From Oscillospiraceae bacterium HV4-5-C5C (GTDB lineage Bacteria; Bacillota; Clostridia; Saccharofermentanales; Fastidiosipilaceae), in NCBI GenBank assembly GCA_012034405.1, contig JAAVLZ010000004.1:122560-186559 (forward strand): DNA of 64,000 nt, in the 5' to 3' direction. Under the pieces are notes generated by a model. The model saw nothing but the letters and a program-made list of their open reading frames with translations, did not search any database and had not been told where the DNA came from. Positions 51,101 through 59,942 of the stretch are shown here, in pieces (the first letter of the stretch is position 1; each line of letters starts with the position of its first letter). A program made the position numbers and the translations under genes.

Positions 51101-54100
51101 AATCACATAGCTATTGGTTACGCTCAGACCGTTCTCGGTTTTGACGTAGTTATCCGGCGTATAGTCATTGCCGTCACCATCCACTTCCTTCACACTGAAG
51201 TGATAAGTGTTGCCCGCGGCGTCCGTCGCGTCCAGGCCGGTCCAGCTGACTTCCGTCGTACGATCAGCCAGCGTCTTCAGGTCCGCTCCCGGAACGATTT
51301 CCGCCGGGCCGCCCGCAGTCTGCCGGTATAGCTGGAACCAGACCGTCGGATGTTCAGCCGGGCCATTCACCCAGGTTTTAGTCGCGGTGGCCTCCGCGTT
51401 TGTCGGAATCACGTAGCTGTTGGTCACCGTCAGGCCGTTCTCGGTCTTGACATAGTTTTCCGGGGTGTAGTCATTGCCGTCAGCATCCACTTCCTTCACA
51501 CTGAAGTGATAAGCGTTGCCGTTGATATCCGTCGCGTCCAGGCCGGTCCAGCTGACTTCCGTCGTACGATCAGCCAGCGTCTTCAGGTCCGCTCCCGGAA
51601 CGTTTTCTGCCGGGCCGCCCGCAGTCTGCCGGTATAGCTGGAACCAGACCGTCGGGTGGGCATCGGGGCCATCTACCCAGATTTTAGTCGCGGTGGCCTC
51701 CGCGTCCGTCGGAATCACATAGCTGTTGGTCACGCTCAGGCCGTTCTCGGTCTTGACGTAGTCTTCCGGCGTATAGTCGTTACCGTCAGCGTCCACTTCC
51801 TTCACGCTGAAGTGATAGGTGTTGCCCGCGGCGTCCGTCGCGTCCAGGTCAATCCAGCTGACTTCTGTCGTCCCATTGACCAGCATCTTCAGTCCGGCTC
51901 CCGGAACGATTTCCGCCGCGCCGCCATCTGTCTGCCGGTACAGCTGGAACCAGACCGTCGGGTGGTTGGCCGGGCCGTTCACCCAGATTTTAGTGGCCAG
52001 GGCACTGGCGTCGCCCGGAATCACGTAGCTGTTGGTTACGCTCAGGCCGTTCTCGGTTTTGACGTAGTCTTCCGGCGTATAGTCATTGCCGTCAGCATCC
52101 ACTTCCTTCACGCTGAAGTGATAAGCGTTGCCGTTGATATCCGTCGCTTCCAGCCCGGTCCAGCTGACTTCGGTCGTCCCATTGACCAATTCCTTCAGTC
52201 CGGCTCCCGGAACGATTTCCGCCGTGCCGCCATCTGTCTGCCGGTATAGCTGGAACCAGACCGTCGGGTGGGTAGCGGGGCCATCTACCCAGATTTTAGT
52301 CGCGGTGGCCTCCGCGTCCGTCGGAATCACATAGCTGTTGGTCACGCTCAGGCCGTTCTCGGTCTTGACGTAGTCTTCCGGCGTATAGTCATTGCCGTCA
52401 GCATCCACTTCCTTCACACTGAAGTGATAAGTGTTGCCCGCGGCGTCCGTCGCTTCCAGGCCAGTCCAGCTGACTTCTGTCGTTCCATCAGCCAATTCCT
52501 TCAGTCCGGCTCCCGGAACGATTTCCGCCGTGCCGCCCGTGGTCTGACGGTATAGCCGGAACCATACCGTCGGGTGGTTGGCCGGGCCATTCACCCAGAT
52601 TTTAGTCGCGGTGGCCTCCGCGTCCGTCGGGATCACATAGCTGTTGGTCACCGTCAGGCCATCTTCGCTTAGGGTCTGGTTGTACCCATCCGGGATCGCC
52701 GCTTCATTGATGCTGTAGACGTATTCAGCGCCAGTCTCACTATACTTAGGCAGATCTTGCCAGGTATAGGTAAATGCATTCGCTGTACCTGACGCCGGAG
52801 AAACCTCATAGTCCGGCGCCGCTTCCCAGATGACCTCATCCCGGTAAAGCACCATCTCTACCGCAACATGTGACGCTGCCGGACCATTTTCCCAGATTTT
52901 CTGGCCAATGATGGTCACCTTATCGTCTCCGGTACCGGGTCGGTTTGTAACGGTAACGGTCTGTTGCTTTGAATCTACGGTCAACTGGACGATGCCGTCG
53001 GTCAGCTCGCCTTGCGTATCCGCATATGAAGTCACAAAGCCCTGGGCGTCCGTCTCCTCAACCGTATACTGGCCATATGCCAGTCCAGTCAGCACTTTTT
53101 CTTCCCCGGCACTGAGCTCAAATATCTCTTCGTAATTGTCTGGTCCGGTCACTTTAAATAAGAAGCTTGGTGACACCAGCGCAGCCCGGCTGTTTATGGC
53201 AGCCGCCGACTGATTGAATATCTTTTTGACGGTCAGCTGACCAAGCGGCTTCTCTTTATTCTCTACCCGTATCACCGGATCCGCTATACCCTGGCCTACC
53301 ACAAAGCTTGAGTTAACCAGGCCATTGACTTTAATGACCGTGTCATAATCGGTCAGGCCTGAGGCAGGCACGCCTGAGACCGCTGTTTCGGTAACGTGAT
53401 AGGTCCCTTCATCCCGGAGATTAGTCAATACCAGCTCGGTTCCGGGCGTAACTGTATAGCTCTGATCATAATGATCAGGTCCGGTAACCCGGATGGTAAA
53501 CTGCCGGCCGTCGGTCATCAGGCTGTCATCTGCAGCTGTTAAGCTTTTATTGAGGCGAAGCAAGACAGGATCAACGGTTGGCAGATCAAATGACTTACTG
53601 GCTGCAGTATTGTTGATATCCGTATAATTGAGTGTGGTCGTCCCGTTCGTAAAGAAATCGCTTCCGCCGGTCTCACTGGGCGCAGCGGTCAGGATGTCCT
53701 GGTTGATTTCGATGCGATAAGTCAACGTAGCGGTCTTTATGTCTGAACCACCCGGCTGAGTTAAATCCCCCAGATTCCAGGTTATGGTTTTAAGCGAACT
53801 GTCATAGCTGACCGTACCTTGGCTGGCGTTACTATTGACAAGCGTACCCATCACACTGAACCCGGTGGCTATCGGGTCGCTCACACTGCCGTTTTTCACC
53901 GCGGCATGAATGGAACCGGCGATTTCCTGCATTACTTGATTCAGGCTTGATGAATCAGCCGATTTATTATTCCCTGGTGAAGCAATGCCTTGCAGGACCG
54001 TCTGGCCATCACTATCTATCTCAAAGCCGATGGTCCAGACTTCGTAGCCGTCGGCTTTAGCAAAGCCGGCTTCGGCGATGGCACTGTTACCATGATTATA

Positions 54101-55372
54101 GTAATAAGAAGTGCCGCCAAAATTATTTACATAGGTACGAAGGCTATTGCCACTTCCGACCGAAACATTGTAATCATAAGCAGAGGCCGGAGCGCTGCTG
54201 CTTGTTTCCTGACTACTATCATAGGGAATCAGGTAGCTGGTTGGGTTATTCAGTTTACTGCTATAAGTCGGAAGACCGTCAGAAAGCAGAATAATGTGTT
54301 GATAATCTGCTTGAGAGCCTGCCAGTAAATCTGCTGCTTCCTTAAGCGCCAGTTGAGTAAACGTCCCGCCTGATGCGGATAAACTATCAATGCGATTGTT
54401 AAGCACCGTCTCATTATTCGTCAGGGATATACTCTGAACATTCGCTCCAAAATCTACCAGTCCGATCTTATTCAGGGAATTCCCCTCAGCAAGCAAGGAA
54501 TGAACAAAATTCTTGGCTGCTTCTTTAGCAGCAGTCATTTTACTCCCGGCCATGCTGCCTGACCGGTCCAAAACCAGGATGATATCAGAGGTTTTCTGAG
54601 TATCCCGGCCACTCACAGTCAGCGTAATATCCCAGGTATTTACTTTTCCCGTTACCGGGGCAGCGGTTTTGCTGACACTGACTGCTCCCGGCTCCAGACC
54701 TGAGCGGTTGGCTAACCGCGCTGCTGCATTCAACAATGGCGCAGTGATTCTCACAATTTCAGGCGTTAATAAAGTAACCGGTCCACTCAAATGGTCCGGA
54801 TTCGTCTCCGCCTCAATGGCCGGCACACTGACCTCCGGTTCCGGGGTTACCGTTACGGCCGGATCGGCAGCAGGCTGCAGATCTGCTGAAGCCTGAGTTT
54901 CAGCCGTTTCGCTTTCAGTCGCTGAGGTCTCACGTCCGGCAGGATCGGGGCTTGATTCTGCTGCGGTTTCCGTCAGCGACTCTGTAGCATTTTCAGATGT
55001 TTCTGACTCTGCCGGAACTGTTTCTGTATCCTGGCTGGCTTCCGCAAAGGTTTCAGCCGGCTCCGTCTCCGCTGCGGTTAAAGTCGTCTCAGTTTCCGCC
55101 AGTGGGGCTGTCGCTGCTGAGGTTCCTGACAGGGACTCGGTTGGCTGAGTTTCTTCAGATGTCAGCTCTGTCACCAGAGCCGCCGTTGTTTCACCTGATT
55201 CAGTCCAGTCTGAAGACTGTTCAACCAGCGCGGTCGTTTGGGTTGATATCCCCTCTGTTTCTGGTGCGGGGTCTGCCTGAACATAAGCGTCCAATGATGT
55301 GGCCACCAAACCAATCGCCAATATAAAGCTGATAAAATTACCTAATGTCTTTTGCTTCTTTGATTGCTTCAT
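48200..55372 (-). CDS. Giant sortase-anchored adhesin with vWA domain and 15 Cna_B-type repeats
   Basis: This 2390-residue surface protein has a signal peptide (basic MKQSKKQK, then FISFILAIGLVATS), a Ser/Thr/Glu-rich region to about residue 240, and a von Willebrand A domain with MIDAS motif DRSGS at 269-273. Two SpaA-like domains follow. Then come one divergent Cna_B domain, 13 near-identical 102-residue Cna_B repeats and one more divergent copy. Each repeat keeps Lys in ATKIW, Glu in VKEVD and Asn in VTNSY, the set that forms intramolecular isopeptide bonds. The C-terminus is VPKTGS (2346-2351), a hydrophobic helix and a basic tail, an LPxTG variant. ATG 55372 follows AGGAGG by 9 bases; an upstream in-frame ATG has none. 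Host or substrate adhesion is likely. No sortase gene is in the window. Confidence 0.93.
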   Translation of the reverse strand: MKQSKKQKTLGNFISFILAIGLVATSLDAYVQADPAPETEGISTQTTALVEQSSDWTESGETTAALVTELTSEETQPTESLSGTSAATAPLAETETTLTAAETEPAETFAEASQDTETVPAESETSENATESLTETAAESSPDPAGRETSATESETAETQASADLQPAADPAVTVTPEPEVSVPAIEAETNPDHLSGPVTLLTPEIVRITAPLLNAAARLANRSGLEPGAVSVSKTAAPVTGKVNTWDITLTVSGRDTQKTSDIILVLDRSGSMAGSKMTAAKEAAKNFVHSLLAEGNSLNKIGLVDFGANVQSISLTNNETVLNNRIDSLSASGGTFTQLALKEAADLLAGSQADYQHIILLSDGLPTYSSKLNNPTSYLIPYDSSQETSSSAPASAYDYNVSVGSGNSLRTYVNNFGGTSYYYNHGNSAIAEAGFAKADGYEVWTIGFEIDSDGQTVLQGIASPGNNKSADSSSLNQVMQEIAGSIHAAVKNGSVSDPIATGFSVMGTLVNSNASQGTVSYDSSLKTITWNLGDLTQPGGSDIKTATLTYRIEINQDILTAAPSETGGSDFFTNGTTTLNYTDINNTAASKSFDLPTVDPVLLRLNKSLTAADDSLMTDGRQFTIRVTGPDHYDQSYTVTPGTELVLTNLRDEGTYHVTETAVSGVPASGLTDYDTVIKVNGLVNSSFVVGQGIADPVIRVENKEKPLGQLTVKKIFNQSAAAINSRAALVSPSFLFKVTGPDNYEEIFELSAGEEKVLTGLAYGQYTVEETDAQGFVTSYADTQGELTDGIVQLTVDSKQQTVTVTNRPGTGDDKVTIIGQKIWENGPAASHVAVEMVLYRDEVIWEAAPDYEVSPASGTANAFTYTWQDLPKYSETGAEYVYSINEAAIPDGYNQTLSEDGLTVTNSYVIPTDAEATATKIWVNGPANHPTVWFRLYRQTTGGTAEIVPGAGLKELADGTTEVSWTGLEATDAAGNTYHFSVKEVDADGNDYTPEDYVKTENGLSVTNSYVIPTDAEATATKIWVDGPATHPTVWFQLYRQTDGGTAEIVPGAGLKELVNGTTEVSWTGLEATDINGNAYHFSVKEVDADGNDYTPEDYVKTENGLSVTNSYVIPGDASALATKIWVNGPANHPTVWFQLYRQTDGGAAEIVPGAGLKMLVNGTTEVSWIDLDATDAAGNTYHFSVKEVDADGNDYTPEDYVKTENGLSVTNSYVIPTDAEATATKIWVDGPDAHPTVWFQLYRQTAGGPAENVPGADLKTLADRTTEVSWTGLDATDINGNAYHFSVKEVDADGNDYTPENYVKTENGLTVTNSYVIPTNAEATATKTWVNGPAEHPTVWFQLYRQTAGGPAEIVPGADLKTLADRTTEVSWTGLDATDAAGNTYHFSVKEVDGDGNDYTPDNYVKTENGLSVTNSYVIPGDASAVATKIWVNGPAEHPTVWFQLYRQTADGTPEAVPGAELKILANGTTSVSWTGLDATDINGNAYRFSVKEVDAAGSDYTPDKYVKQEAGLAVTNSYVIPTDAEATATKIWVNGPENHPTIWFQLYRQTADGMPEVVPGAELKMLVNGITEVSWTGLDATDINGNAYHFSVKEVDAEGQDSTPENYVKTENGLTVTNSYVIPGDASAVATKIWVNGPAEHPTIWFQLYRQTTGGTPETVPGAELKILANGITEVSWTGLDATDINGNAYRFSVKEVDADGNDYTPENYIKTENGLTVTNSYIIPTLAEAIATKIWVDGPADHPTVWFKLYRQTDGGTPEVVPGAELKPLADGTTEVRWAGLEATDISGQAYRFSVKEVDADGNDYTPEDYVKTENGLSVTNSYVIPGDASALATKIWVNGPANHPTVWFQLYRQTADGTPEVVPEAEIKALADGTTSVSWTGLDATDISGNTYRFSAKEVDADGNDYTPEDYVKTETGLTVTNSYVIPTNAEAIATKIWIDGPATHPTVWFKLYRQTADSIPEVVPGAELKTLTDGTTEVSWTGLDATDINGNAYRFSVKEVDAAGNDYTPENYVKTENGLTVTNNYVLPGDASAVATKIWVNGPVAHPTIWFRLYRQTADSAPEVVPEAEIKELTDGTTSVSWAGLDATDAAGNAYRFSVKEVDADGKDATPANYAKTETGLTVTNSYVIPADAAAAATKIWVDGPADHPTVWFKLYRQTADGTPEVVPGAALKELVNGSTEVSWTGLDATDINGNAYRFSVKEVDADGNDATPENYVKTENGLTVTNTYVDPLTVSAKATKKWVNTAGTHPTIWFKLYRQAGTAEPEAVPDAPITELPDGMTEVVWTGLPENDPAGQPYTYSVREVDAKGNRLQLENFQTEENGLMVINTYVKPVEVPKTGSSATPLPVIGWGLLLSGAALTLLQLRRRHNKQKREKPDKT
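48658..52635. repeat. Thirteen tandem 306-base repeats in the adhesin gene
   Basis: Each unit encodes 102 residues starting IPTDAEATATKIW or IPGDASA(V/L)ATKIW. The two openings alternate in part of the array, suggesting a two-unit amplification history. Boundaries are approximate to a few bases. Confidence 0.9.
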
Positions 55373-55918
55373 AGATTCCGTCCTCCTGTCATTGCCTGAA
55401 GGTCTGAAAGCGTCTGTCCATGCTGCTGTTTTTTGTTCGATTAATTGATTTATGCTGGAAACATTGCTTTTACTGCTGCGTGCTTGCATGTCAGATCATG
55501 CATATACAATTCATTAATCTTATTCTAATAAACATAAGAGCTGCATATCGTGTCATATGTATCAATTTAAGCCATTATTTCCATATTCTTCCAATAATTC
55601 GATGTGTCTTTTCGCTATTTTTCTGTTCAATTCTAGCATGATTTTAGGCTTTTGAATTTTCTATTGATATTATTATCAATAATCATAATTTATATCTCAA
55701 GTTATAGGATACTGAATATCTGATCACATTTACATTTTGTATTGTATATACATTTAAAAGCGCTCTTTATTTATATGATTATTATTAACATTTACGGCCC
55801 TTGCGTTCGTACTCGTAATATTCTCTATCTGGCCTGAGTCCGTCAGCTATTTTTTAAGATTTATATACAAAAGCGAGTATCCCGTTTCAAACGCGACACT
55901 CGCTTCTAAACACCTTTT
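55373..55918. other. AT-rich intergenic region before the adhesin gene
   Basis: About 550 bases contain no credible gene and are far richer in A/T than the rest of the window, especially 55500-55860. It should hold the adhesin promoter, but I cannot single out a -35/-10 pair. A hairpin with arms AAGCGAGT and ACTCGCTT lies near 55872-55907 downstream of the VirD4 relic. Confidence 0.6.
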
Positions 55919-56451
55919 CCTCTTGGGATCTGTGACAACGTAACCGGAATGCAGCTGCATCAGGTTAGGCTTCATGAAAAACCGGATTTTGATAGAGCCG
56001 GAACCACCAACCGCAAGCACGTTCTAGTTGGGGCCTTGGGCATGTTGGACATCATCAGGCGCTCCGTCTGTGTGAGGATGACATTGTTTAAACATTCCGG
56101 GGCGATGAAGGGAGCAAGGTCATCGGGCTTGCCCCGGCAGGCTGAGCGGTATTCCATGTTTTTGCGGAACATCCAGGCGTTTATGCCCCTGATATTGACC
56201 GCCAGCCGAATACCGCCGGCAATGGCAATCCCAACAAGAAGATCGGGGACTTTAGAGTTGGGGGCGAGGGATTGAAACGCAGCAGCAAAGCCGTCCAGCA
56301 GGTGCAAGCCCTTAGCGGAGAAATCCTCTCCCGCAGCTTCAGCATTTTTCTCAATGCCGATAAGCCTGCTTACTCCGTCAGACTGTCTCTCAAGAATTTC
56401 GGTGAAAAAGGCGGAAGGAATCCGTCCTGCTGTATGCTGCACGCTGCCCAA
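55919..56451 (-). pseudogene. Decayed VirD4/TraG-type conjugative coupling protein fragment
   Basis: The translated minus strand reads LHLLDGFAAAFQS, VPDLLVGIAIAGGIRLAV, YRSACRGKPDDLAPFI and NVILTQTERLMMS, matching the N-terminal part of the type IV coupling proteins of Tn916/CTn-like elements. A deletion and frameshift follow near base 56020; in the next frame the match resumes as NVLAVGGSGSIKIRFFMKP and ends at YVVTDP near 55921. Walker A GSGSGKT has become GSGSIKI. The ATPase body is absent. It is a relic of an integrative conjugative element (inference from family). Confidence 0.8.
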
Positions 56452-56517
56452 AGCAGTCTGCCGCGCTCGGCCGCCCTGCTCCCCCTTGGGCTTAATCCTG
56501 TCTTAGGCTGCCGGCTT

Positions 56518-58392
56518 TTATTCAATAGTCCAGAAAAATCGGGACGCTGAGGTCAATACTTTAGTTCTATATACTTCTTTCCCCCACACTGACGCTAATT
56601 TGGGATCAGTTAATGCTATGGCTTCAACGTTTACCTCAGTGGATTCAGGTAAATAGATCCTGGCACTTACCGTTTTAACGGAGCCCGCATCCTGTGGAGA
56701 CGTCGCGAGGGTCTGGCCACCAGGTAAATCTGGCAGTTGCAGCTGTAAAATCCTGCGGGCCTGATCAAAATACGGTTTTGCCAGAGTCATTAATGTGAGC
56801 TGCGGCCGCTCTGCTGGATTCAGCAAGTGATCACAGATTTCTATCCGCTCATTTTTATGAAAGCTCACGGTCCTGACATAGGATTCAACCGTGTCTGCAG
56901 CGTAACAGCCGGTCAGATCCATGGACAGCCAGACTGTCTCCGCATCAGCCTTCTCAACAGTATCTTTGGCTTGATAAGCCGGGCCGGCTAACTGCTGCCG
57001 GGAGCCAAAATTGAAGACATTATGATAAAGTGACTGCATGGTCCAGATCTGATATCGTTCCTCTGAAAACGTCTGCCGGGTGTAGGTTCCGACGCCTACA
57101 TCAATCAGCAGGGGACGGCCAGCCTTATATATGGTCAGGCTGCCGGTATCGTTATGATTATGGCTATCGTCATTTCCGCCAGCTTTGACCGCCAGAAAAT
57201 ATTGACAGTCCCGGCAGATCAATAACCCATTACTTGGGTAATAAATATCCGGGGGGGCAGCAGGAACGCCAGCATCATACTTCATGATTTCAGCCTCAGT
57301 AAAGGCTGCCTGTACACGGTAAAACAAGTTTTCACTCTCCAGATTCAGATGATCCGGATTTTGTTGATAATCTCTGGCGGCAAAGCAGGCCATATCTGCC
57401 TGCCCCGTCCGGAGCGCAAACAAAAACTCCCGGCAGCCGGCCCGGCCGGCTGTCGGCGCGCAATCCGCAAAGTTGGCGTATAGCGGCCCGCTGACATGCA
57501 CATTCATAATATAAGCGGCCATATGCTTCAGCTTTGGTTCCTGCCAGACGTCATGAAAGGCATTCTGACTCACGGCATTGAGGACTTCCAGGCAGTTAAA
57601 CAAGGTCAGCGCCGCATGCCGGTAATAAGCTGCGCCTTCATTACAGCAACCATCCTCGCCATAGGCGTCCATGAAATAATCCAGACTGCGGCAGGCTTGC
57701 AGCAGCACCCGTTGTTTGACCTGCTGATCAAGGTCTGTTCTCAGAAAAGCCGTCAGCAAAACGTTTTGGGTACACCAGGGAGTCCAATTGCTGGAAGGCT
57801 CGCCCGGTAAACCCATCCAATCAAAAAAGTCATGCAGGTAAGGCTGCAGGATACGCTGATCAATCGTCCTGGTCAGGCGCTGCCGGAGGCCGGGACAACG
57901 GGTCTCCAGTTCTTCACCCAGCAAATACTGAGCCATGCTGATCTGAGCTGCGGTCTCTGCTGCAAATAAATCAATCACCGGGCGTCCGGGGTCCGGCAGG
58001 GGTAAAAAGGTTCCGCCGCTATAGCGATTATGAGCCGGCAACTGCCAGCCGCTCTCTTCTGCCAGCGCCACAAGGCCATTCAGGATATCTGGCAAAAATC
58101 GGCCTTGATACTCAGCACATTCCGCCATGATCAGGGTATTGAGGACGCGGCGCCTGGTAAAGTACGGCAGTTCAAAATCCACACGATTGCCGGTACGATA
58201 AAAGCCCATGTAGTCTACGGCCTTCAGCAGCGGAAAATCATAATGCAAAAAAGACCGGGCAGCCTGGATCAGGTCTCGCCGTAAATACTCAGGCACCAGC
58301 TGTTCCCAATCGGTTCTGTTTTCAGCCACGGCATACGGTCGGAAGGCCCCCAGCGGCCGGGTCAGCGTTGTGGCGATCTGCAATACAGACAT
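56518..58392 (-). CDS. Heparinase II/III family protein
   Basis: The 624-residue protein has an (alpha/alpha)-barrel N-terminal half (ATTLTRPLGAFRPY to about residue 350) and a C-terminal beta-sandwich. The family signature is in GGNDDSHNHNDTGSLTIYKAG, followed by PLLIDVGVGTYTRQTFS. Such enzymes cleave acidic glycosaminoglycans or similar uronate-containing polysaccharides by beta-elimination. No signal peptide is visible, so it probably acts in the cytoplasm on imported oligosaccharides. ATG 58392 follows AGGAGGAG at about 9 bases; an upstream in-frame start exists. No sugar transporter lies adjacent. Confidence 0.87.
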   Translation of the reverse strand: MSVLQIATTLTRPLGAFRPYAVAENRTDWEQLVPEYLRRDLIQAARSFLHYDFPLLKAVDYMGFYRTGNRVDFELPYFTRRRVLNTLIMAECAEYQGRFLPDILNGLVALAEESGWQLPAHNRYSGGTFLPLPDPGRPVIDLFAAETAAQISMAQYLLGEELETRCPGLRQRLTRTIDQRILQPYLHDFFDWMGLPGEPSSNWTPWCTQNVLLTAFLRTDLDQQVKQRVLLQACRSLDYFMDAYGEDGCCNEGAAYYRHAALTLFNCLEVLNAVSQNAFHDVWQEPKLKHMAAYIMNVHVSGPLYANFADCAPTAGRAGCREFLFALRTGQADMACFAARDYQQNPDHLNLESENLFYRVQAAFTEAEIMKYDAGVPAAPPDIYYPSNGLLICRDCQYFLAVKAGGNDDSHNHNDTGSLTIYKAGRPLLIDVGVGTYTRQTFSEERYQIWTMQSLYHNVFNFGSRQQLAGPAYQAKDTVEKADAETVWLSMDLTGCYAADTVESYVRTVSFHKNERIEICDHLLNPAERPQLTLMTLAKPYFDQARRILQLQLPDLPGGQTLATSPQDAGSVKTVSARIYLPESTEVNVEAIALTDPKLASVWGKEVYRTKVLTSASRFFWTIE

Positions 58393-58464
58393 CGGTTTAC
58401 TCCTCCTGCCAGCATATCTTTCCTTACAGTAAACCTTCATGCAGGAAGCAGCAAGCCCCTGAAT

Positions 58465-59079
58465 CTAAAACTGTCCGCGTAATTCCCTTGCCATCAAACG
58501 TTGCCCCAGGCTTAAGGCCTGCTCATTCAGTTCCAGCAGCTCGGGCGATTTAGCCGCCAGGCTATGCTGCAGGCACTGCAATAAATCAGCGATGCTGAAG
58601 AGTGGCAGCAGTTCCGTCAGGGCTCCCAGCAGCAGCATATTGCCCAGATTTCTCCCTAATCGGGCAGCAGCCTCCTGTTTAGCTGCCAAAGCATGGATCT
58701 GTGCATCAGCCTTCAGTTTCACAGCACCCGGTCCATCCGGGAAGGCGCTTTGATCCGCCAGGATCAGCCCGCCAGGAGCAAGCCTGGCGCCATACTTTAA
58801 CCAGGCAGCCTGGTTAAAGATCAGCATCAGATCCGCCTGGTCAATGATCGGCGAAGCCACCACCTGCCGTGACAGTACCACACTGCAGTTAGCGGTACCG
58901 CCACGCATTTCAGGCCCGTATGACGGCAGCCAGCTTAACTCAAGCCCTGCTCTCAAAGCCGCCTGCGCCAGCAATTTACCGGTAAACAAGACGCCATCTC
59001 CACCAGACCCACAGATAAATATACGATAAGGATCACAAGGCAGGAGGGTGCTTGGCTGTGACATTAAATCCTTACTCAT
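58465..59079 (-). CDS. korC: 2-oxoacid:ferredoxin oxidoreductase, gamma subunit
   Basis: This is the gamma subunit of the KOR/VOR complex, binding the CoA side of the reaction. The fold starts IFICGSGGDGVLFTGKLLAQA, with LPSYGPEMRGGTANCSVV and LMLIFNQAAWLKYG following. At 204 residues it is normal. GGAG lies 8 bases before the ATG, and an in-frame ATG a little further in is an alternative. It is the last gene of korDABC and starts 5 bases after the beta gene. Confidence 0.9.
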   Translation of the reverse strand: MSKDLMSQPSTLLPCDPYRIFICGSGGDGVLFTGKLLAQAALRAGLELSWLPSYGPEMRGGTANCSVVLSRQVVASPIIDQADLMLIFNQAAWLKYGARLAPGGLILADQSAFPDGPGAVKLKADAQIHALAAKQEAAARLGRNLGNMLLLGALTELLPLFSIADLLQCLQHSLAAKSPELLELNEQALSLGQRLMARELRGQF

Positions 59080-59084
59080 GACGT

Positions 59085-59942
59085 TTACTCCTTAGTGGTA
59101 TAAACCGCTGCCTTAGCTGTCAGATCAGCTGCATCCGGCAAGGGCTGCCCGGAGGCGGGCTGGTCGCCGGCTGAACGATCCTGGAAGATATGCCGGTTCT
59201 CACTCAGATGATCAACAAATACGCCGACCGGGTACTGCTGCCGCATGTGTTCCTGCACCCACCGCATGGCCTCAGCCGGGCTCATTTTCCAGTTAGTCGG
59301 GCAGGTGGACAGCAATTCAACCAAAGCAAAGCCCCTTCTCTCCAGCTGACATTGCAAGGCCTTTTTAATGGTAGCCTTAACCTGGCGGATTTGATTAGCG
59401 TGATCCACTGCCACCCGCGCTATAAAAGCCGGCCCGTCCAAAGTGGCCAGCAGTTCGCAGACTTTGATGGGGTTTCCCGCCACTGCCGGATCTCTGCCCC
59501 AGGGCGTTGTCTGGGTAACCTGTCCTTCCAGGGTAGTAGGCGCCATTTGACCGCCGGTCATCCCGTAAATGGCATTATTGATAAAAAACACGGTTATATT
59601 TTCCCCGCGGGTAGCTGCGTGAATAATCTCCGCAGTACCGATAGCCGCCAGATCACCATCGCCTTGATAAGTAAAGACAAAGCGATCCGGTCTGGCCCGG
59701 CGGATACCGGTTGCCACCGCCGGCGCCCGGCCATGCGGGGCCTGAACCACATCACAGGCAAAATAATCATAAGCCATGACGCTGCAGCCAACTGAAGCCA
59801 CGGCAATAGTCTGCCCGGTCATCAGCAGCTCATCCAGACATTCCGCTATCAGCCGGTGCGTAATACCGTGCGTACAACCCGGGCAATAGTGAAAGGGCAC
59901 ATCCAATAAAGCTTCCGGACGTTCATATTTGACGGTCGCCAT
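59085..59942 (-). CDS. korB: 2-oxoacid:ferredoxin oxidoreductase, beta subunit (TPP-binding)
   Basis: The beta subunit binds thiamine diphosphate. The opening FHYCPGCTHGITHRLIAECL and the TPP/metal motif GDGDLAAIGTAEIIHAA, then NNAIYGMTGGQMAPTT, are characteristic of 2-oxoglutarate and 2-ketoisovalerate enzymes. The ATG at 59942 follows GGAGGAAG by 7 bases and gives 285 residues; the longer open frame upstream lies within the alpha gene. It overlaps the end of the alpha gene by 20 bases. Confidence 0.92.
   Translation of the reverse strand: MATVKYERPEALLDVPFHYCPGCTHGITHRLIAECLDELLMTGQTIAVASVGCSVMAYDYFACDVVQAPHGRAPAVATGIRRARPDRFVFTYQGDGDLAAIGTAEIIHAATRGENITVFFINNAIYGMTGGQMAPTTLEGQVTQTTPWGRDPAVAGNPIKVCELLATLDGPAFIARVAVDHANQIRQVKATIKKALQCQLERRGFALVELLSTCPTNWKMSPAEAMRWVQEHMRQQYPVGVFVDHLSENRHIFQDRSAGDQPASGQPLPDAADLTAKAAVYTTKE

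Noticed and set aside
48658..52635. Repeat array considered as CRISPR
   Set aside because: Units are 306 bases, contiguous and coding, without spacers.
55949..56275. Plus-strand open frame over the VirD4 relic
   Set aside because: The minus-strand translation matches a known family; the plus-strand frame is its shadow.
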